NCBI GenBank assembly: GCA_964017145.1 | Contig: OZ024843.1 | Location: 2,595,001-2,659,000, forward strand | Direction: 5' to 3' | DNA from: Agrocybe praecox | Lineage: Eukaryota > Basidiomycota > Agaricomycetes > Agaricales > Agrocybaceae | Length of the DNA: 64,000 nucleotides | In this document: piece by piece, positions 59,745-64,000 of the stretch | How positions within the stretch are numbered: the stretch's first letter is position 1 | Layout: each line of letters begins with the position of its first letter | Made by a program: the position numbers and the translations under genes | The notes under the pieces: model-generated | Seen by the model: only the letters and a program-made list of their open reading frames with translations | Database searches by the model: none | Told to the model about the DNA's origin: nothing

Positions 59745-62127
59745 ATGAATACACAGCGTAAATTGACGCAAGTTTGGACGCGTTTCCACATGGAAAATTT
59801 GGCCAATGTTGCAGTTAACTCCAAGGAGATGAAGATAGCATTACAGAACATCCGAGACTTGCCTTCCGAGCTGCTGGAGTTTACCTACAAGCGTCTAATT
59901 CCTCCGAACCTTGCACCTCCTTCAACTTTCTGGGATGCCTACAGTTCCGACGAAAAGGACATCGGATACAAGGCTTGCCTTCTCTTGTGGACTGTCACTA
60001 AATACAGAATGGTACCTCGACCATTCCAGCTCCAGGCAACAATTGCTCTCATGTCTGGAACCGACACATTAATTGATGTCGGCACTAGCTATGGGAAAAC
60101 TCTGTGCATGATACTGCCTTTGTTACTGCATCCCAGTCGACTATTTGTTGTCTTCTCTCCTCTCAAACGGCTTCAAGCTGTGCAAGTAGCAGAATTCTTG
60201 TCCTATGGAATCAATGCTCTCGCAGTAAATGAGGATACACCCCATGATCCGGAACTCTGTAAGGTCAGAAATAGGGATGAAAAATATTATGATGTGTCTA
60301 CCTTAAAGTTCTATTGACTAGGCTATTTCAAGAAATGAATACTCCGTGCTTATCATACAGCCGGAGCAACTTTTCCCAATTGCTGGACATCTTCCTCGGC
60401 TCGGACGCTTGATACGAAATGACAGTTTTGTTAAACTCATTTCTGGAGTTCACGTTGATGAAGCACATTTTATACATACAGCTGGAACTGGTCACTATGG
60501 ACTACCTGCATTTCGAAGCGCTTGGGGCCGATTGACCGAATTCCGTATCAGACTTCAGAAAAATACAACATTTCAGGCGCTCTCTGGAACACTGCCTCCT
60601 CACATCAAAAATGTTGTCCTGGAACACCTTCTTTTTACGCCAGAGAAGCTATGCTCAATTGAACTTTCAAGCAATCAACCAAATATTGTTTACGCGCTAC
60701 ATCCAATAGTAGGCGAGCTGTCTGACTTTCGAAATCTTGATTTTTTGGTTCCCGAAGACTGTGGTCCTGATATCTGACTTTCGAAGACAATTGCTTTTCA
60801 TGACAATCTTTACGAGGCCTCTAATGCTGCAATTCATCTCGATCATCGGCTGTCTTTGTCCCTTCAAAACAAGGGAATTGTGCGGCATTATCATGGAGGA
60901 ATGTCCAAGGAGCATTTATCCAAGGTATATGAAGATTTTCGAAAGCCGGATGGAATTTGCCGGATAATGCTTATGCACGCCACCGAAGGCACTTCAACTG
61001 TAAGGTTTATTTCCGTATATACAATTTACTGTCATTGATTCTTTTACTATTAGGGTTTAGACATTTCGGATGTCGAGATAGTCATTCAGTATGGAATCAC
61101 TCGGGACGTTCCCACAACTCTCCAGCGTGGTGGGTGTGGTGGGCGCTCAGCTTCAGCCGAAGTAATTTTTCTCATAATGTATGAGGCCTGGGTAATGGAT
61201 ATCAAGCTCCCGGATGATGTTGTCGTTCACGCCATATCTGATCCCGACTATCCTAATGCTGGAGAGCTTACAAAACACTCAACAAAATATGCACGTACGG
61301 GAGTTGCGATGATAAAACTAATTCATAGTACAGGTATCTGCATCCGTAAATTTTGGGCAGAATATCTGAATGATTCAACCCCTACTGGTATGGATCCCAT
61401 CGTCTAGTCTGGACTCTGTATGCTCAAATTTTTCTCGCAGCACTCGATTTTAAATCTTTTTGCTGCAGCCGACATCCTGAGACAGAATTCTGTCTGAGAA
61501 ACTATTTCAAAGGCCGTTTATTATTTCAAGATGCCTCAACTATGAAGCTCTACTATGGAGATATTCATGATCCAGATCGCCAGGAGATTGTTCCGCCCAA
61601 AAAGGACAAGCGACGTGCACGCACCAAAGTTCGCGGAGTCAAGTAACGAGAGGAACTTGTTGCTCGCCTGCAGGAATGGCTCATGGAAGCGCATACCAAT
61701 GATCCTCTTGGTGCGGTCCGGCCGCCTTCCTTCATTCTCGATAAAAAAGGAATCAAAACACTGGCATCCATCCATCCATCGGAAGGGTGTAGCACAACTC
61801 GGATTGTGGAAGTGCTTGACGAGACATCAGAATGGGAAAATGAGTGGTCAAAAAAGATTCTCGATATTATTCAGGGATACGATACGGAGAGGCAAGCTTC
61901 ACAAGAAGGCCGCAGAGACCTAGAAAACAAAATTGAAGAGACGGAAGTTTGAAATGGACCAAGAAATGTTTAACCAAGAATCGGATCGAGTTCAGGCAGA
62001 GACAGAGGAGCACTTTCGAGCTTCTATTCAACAGGGATCATCTCGGTCTACTAACATAGATTCCATTATGCCTTGTCGTAGCCCACGTAACGAGAAAGAG
62101 AATGTAGATACTAATGCAGCTACGTAA
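59745..62127 (+). pseudogene. RecQ-like DNA helicase relic (Agaricomycete type)
   Basis: The spliced reading shows a superfamily-2 helicase: PFQLQATIALMSGTDTLIDVGTSYGKTL (motif I), VDEAHFIHTAG (DEAH box), FQALSGTLP (motif III), then VRHYHGGMSKEHLSKVY, MLMHATEGTSTGLDISDVEIVIQYG and LQRGGCGGRS (motif VI). It is the kind of RecQ-like helicase seen in many copies in mushroom genomes. Two in-frame stops interrupt an otherwise continuous frame: TGA at 60775-60777 after PEDCGPDI, and TAA at 61644-61646 after KVRGVK; matching residues continue after each. A likely frameshift near 61927 separates the final charged helix. It is therefore probably non-functional as a full protein. Confidence 0.8.
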
Positions 62128-62138
62128 CATACAGAAAT

Positions 62139-62396
62139 TCATGGTCCAAAAATTTCTAATAAATCAGCAACATTAGAATCTGAATGAGCAACCGATATTG
62201 TGAGCGCGGGAAGAGAATCTCTTGACAAATCATCTTGAGGTCCTTGGTCATAGAGTCGTCCATCAATCATTACTATTATTTTCTTGTTGAATGTGGCCAA
62301 AGTGGATGACTTGAGCTTCTGTTCAAGCTCGAGAACGTCTCGGACAGAAATAACCTTTGTGTTTCCACGTCTGTTTCTTTTGCCTGTTGCGTACGC
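62139..62396 (-). other. Unassigned open frame without start codon
   Basis: An 86-codon frame (including its stop at 62139) has no upstream ATG but protein-like composition, with VISVRDVLELEQKLKSS, FNKKIIVMIDGRLYDQG and DSLPALTISVAHSDSNVADLLE. It is preceded by an ATATAG that could be a splice acceptor. Upstream DNA is the proteasome gene's promoter, so there is little room for a gene. It could be a gene relic or chance. I do not recognise it. Confidence 0.35.
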
Positions 62397-62488
62397 CTAT
62401 ATCACGTGACGATAATGAAAGAACATCAGGTTCAGGCGGACGCGTCAGCTTCACGATCTTTACTTCCACTACTTCTCTACTTACAATC

Positions 62489-62491
62489 ATG
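62489..62491 (+). other. PRE5: ATG-only first coding exon of PRE5
   Basis: The ATG is followed directly by the donor GTATTT. The 52-nt intron ends in TTTAG, and the next exon begins with Phe-Arg-Asn-Thr-Tyr, giving MFRNTYDSD, the invariant alpha 6 start. No nearer in-frame ATG exists in exon 2. Confidence 0.85.
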
Positions 62492-63657
62492 GTATTTCTT
62501 ACAGAGTTATGTATGCAGACGTGTCACTAATAATGCGATTTAGTTTCGAAACACTTACGATTCCGACAATACTGTTTTCTCACCTCAAGGACGCTTGCAT
62601 CAAGTGGAATATGCCTTAGAAGCCGTTAAGCAGGGATCTGCTGCTGTTGGATTGCGTTCGAAGACTCATGCCGTTCTGCTCGCACTCAAGGTGCATATAC
62701 GATGCCTCACAATATATATATATACAGAAAATTGATATTAAACTCGCAAAATAGAGATCAACGGGCGAGCTTGCATCGTACCAACAGAAGATGTTCCGAA
62801 TAGATGACCATGTTGGCATTGCTATCGCTGGATTGACTTCCGATGCACGCGTACTGAGGTGGGTGCTGATGTGGACTTTACTTTGCTGAATATTGAATCG
62901 TTAGTTTACAGTAACTTCATGCGCCAACAAGCTATGTCGTCCAGAATGGTGTTCAACAGGCCCATACCCGTTAATCGCCTGGTGTCTGCCATCGCCGATA
63001 GTACGTCCCCTCGATGTTGAGTTTTATTTATGGAAATCTGTTATTGATCAAAATGCATGCAATTCCAGAGGCACAAGTGAATACCCAAGAATACGGACGT
63101 CGCCCTTATGGTGTAGGCTTCCTGGTCATCGGACAGGATGTCAACGGCCCACATCTCTACGAATTTTCACCATCCGGCAACTCGTATGAGTATTACGCCA
63201 TGTCTATAGGTGCAAGGAGTCAAAGTGCGAAGACATACCTGGAGAAGCACTATCAGACTTTCGCAGATGGTACGTCGTCGGGGTTAGGAACCTCCATGAA
63301 TTATCATGCTAACATTGATCGTAATTTGTAGCATCATTGGAAGAACTCGTCAAGCACGGACTTCACGCTCTGCGGGAAACCCTCCAACAGGATAAGGAAC
63401 TCAACGTCAACAACACCTCGATTGGCATCATCGGTCCTAAGAGTGACGCGGAAGAAAAGGCCACTCCAGGAGGATCATTCCGTATTCTCGAAAGCGACGC
63501 CGTGCAACCTTTCCTGGTGACGATGAAATCAAAGGAAGACCTAGCCGCTGAAGAGGCCGAGGAGAGGCGAATTCAAAAAGAGAGGGAAGCTGCTGAGGCT
63601 GCAGCTGCAGCGCCTCCAGCAACAGCAGGCGACGACGACGTACAGATGTCCGGATAG
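62489..63657 (+). CDS. PRE5: 20S proteasome subunit alpha 6 (PSMA1/PRE5)
   Basis: An outer-ring subunit of the 20S core particle. The first coding exon is only the ATG (62489-62491), followed by GTATTT; exon 2 at 62544 opens [36 protein letters not shown]. That contains the alpha-subunit signature YDxxxxxFSPxGRLxQVEYA. Downstream blocks are [55 protein letters not shown] and [20 protein letters not shown], all typical of alpha 6 / PSMA1. The C-terminus is acidic and Ala/Glu-rich, ending DDDVQMSG. About six exons, roughly 265 residues. A TCACGTGA palindrome (around 62402-62409) lies about 80 bp before the ATG. Confidence 0.93.
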
Positions 63658-64000
63658 TGTCACACAATTTGTATATTATATTCTTTTTTTTCGAACTCTA
63701 TTTTTCTGCTTTCCTGGTGTGGACTGGCTACTGCTACCACGAAAACTTACGCGTGTACGTCGAGTGGAGGTTAGTTGGGATATAAGATATCTACTATGGA
63801 GGCGATTACTTTTCAGGTGTTAATAGTATACGATATAAATTAAGGTCTGGCTTTAGATCTGAATGCTCTCCATGCCCTCGCAGCTGCGCTAGGATTGCGC
63901 ATTGTAATCAGGAGCTGCACCATCGCGCTCAAGAGCATGACGCTTCCAGCTTGATGAGCGGCTGCTAAAGGCACAGGGACAAGGTAAAGCAGGGTGGTTA
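63658..64000. other. Downstream flank, no gene seen
   Basis: The 3' flank of the proteasome gene to the window edge. A T-run near 63685 and AT-rich DNA follow the stop. No frame or repeat is recognised. Confidence 0.5.

Overview
The window reads as nuclear DNA of a mushroom-forming basidiomycete (Agaricomycetes). Coding regions are cut by many short introns, mostly 45-60 nt, with GTRNGT-like donors and YAG acceptors. Genes are tightly packed on both strands, and the protein set is typical of Agaricomycetes: an FHL1-type forkhead factor, a RAT1 carrying a CCHC knuckle, an assimilatory nitrite reductase fused to a Rieske domain, M43 secreted proteases and an Agaricomycete-type RecQ-like helicase relic. 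The genus cannot be told from this window. All gene models were spliced by eye.

Layout. 1-3.0 kb: AT-rich, gene-free, with one inverted-repeat element. 3.0-5.4 kb: BCD1 (+) converging on MED18 (-). 6.0-9.4 kb: a large serine-rich protein with a C-terminal CUE-like segment (+). 9.6-11.5 kb: the meiotic RING protein HEI10 (-, 15 exons). 12.1-16.0 kb: inositol hexakisphosphate kinase KCS1 (-). 16.9-18.5 kb: an uncharacterised protein with a TFIIS-N-like end (+). 19.1-21.5 kb: FHL1-type FHA/forkhead factor (-). 23.3-24.1 kb: mitochondrial fission process protein MTFP1 (+), converging on eIF2B delta (-, to 25.9 kb). 26.2-30.4 kb: RAT1 (+). 30.6-33.1 kb: an uncharacterised conserved-looking protein (-). 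33.5-34.3 kb: SEC22 (-), divergent from MPO1 (+, to 35.4 kb). 35.6-37.0 kb: a short-chain dehydrogenase (-). 37.4-38.8 kb: a basic nuclear-type protein with SSQSQ repeats (-). 39.3-43.3 kb: nitrite reductase (+). 43.4-44.2 kb: dUTPase (+). 44.3-45.3 kb: a divergent pair, GatC-like (-) and mS34-like (+). 45.9-49.5 kb: tandem M43 metalloproteases (-). 50.6-52.3 kb: a membrane-anchored acyl-CoA-binding protein (+). 52.4-54.3 kb: formaldehyde dehydrogenase SFA1 (-). 54.6-55.3 kb: VFA1 (+). 55.6-59.4 kb: a PQ/RGG-rich protein (+). 59.7-62.1 kb: a broken RecQ-like helicase (+). 62.5-63.7 kb: 20S proteasome alpha subunit (+).

There is no operon-like logic. The genes are mostly unrelated housekeeping functions arranged as divergent and convergent neighbours. 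Two themes stand out. Nucleic-acid and ribosome functions recur (BCD1, RAT1, FHL1, eIF2B delta, mS34, GatC-like), including a divergent mitochondrial-translation pair sharing about 120 bp.

The strongest observation is a run of internal microexons of 7-18 nt in four genes. They were recognised because splicing them in restores invariant motifs: the RING zinc ligands of HEI10, the NNAG and YxxxK catalytic motifs of the dehydrogenase, and the KQAT ligand motif of the acyl-CoA-binding protein. In addition, RAT1 and the proteasome gene have a first coding exon that is only the ATG. Ordinary ORF-based annotation would miss these exons and would call the proteins defective.
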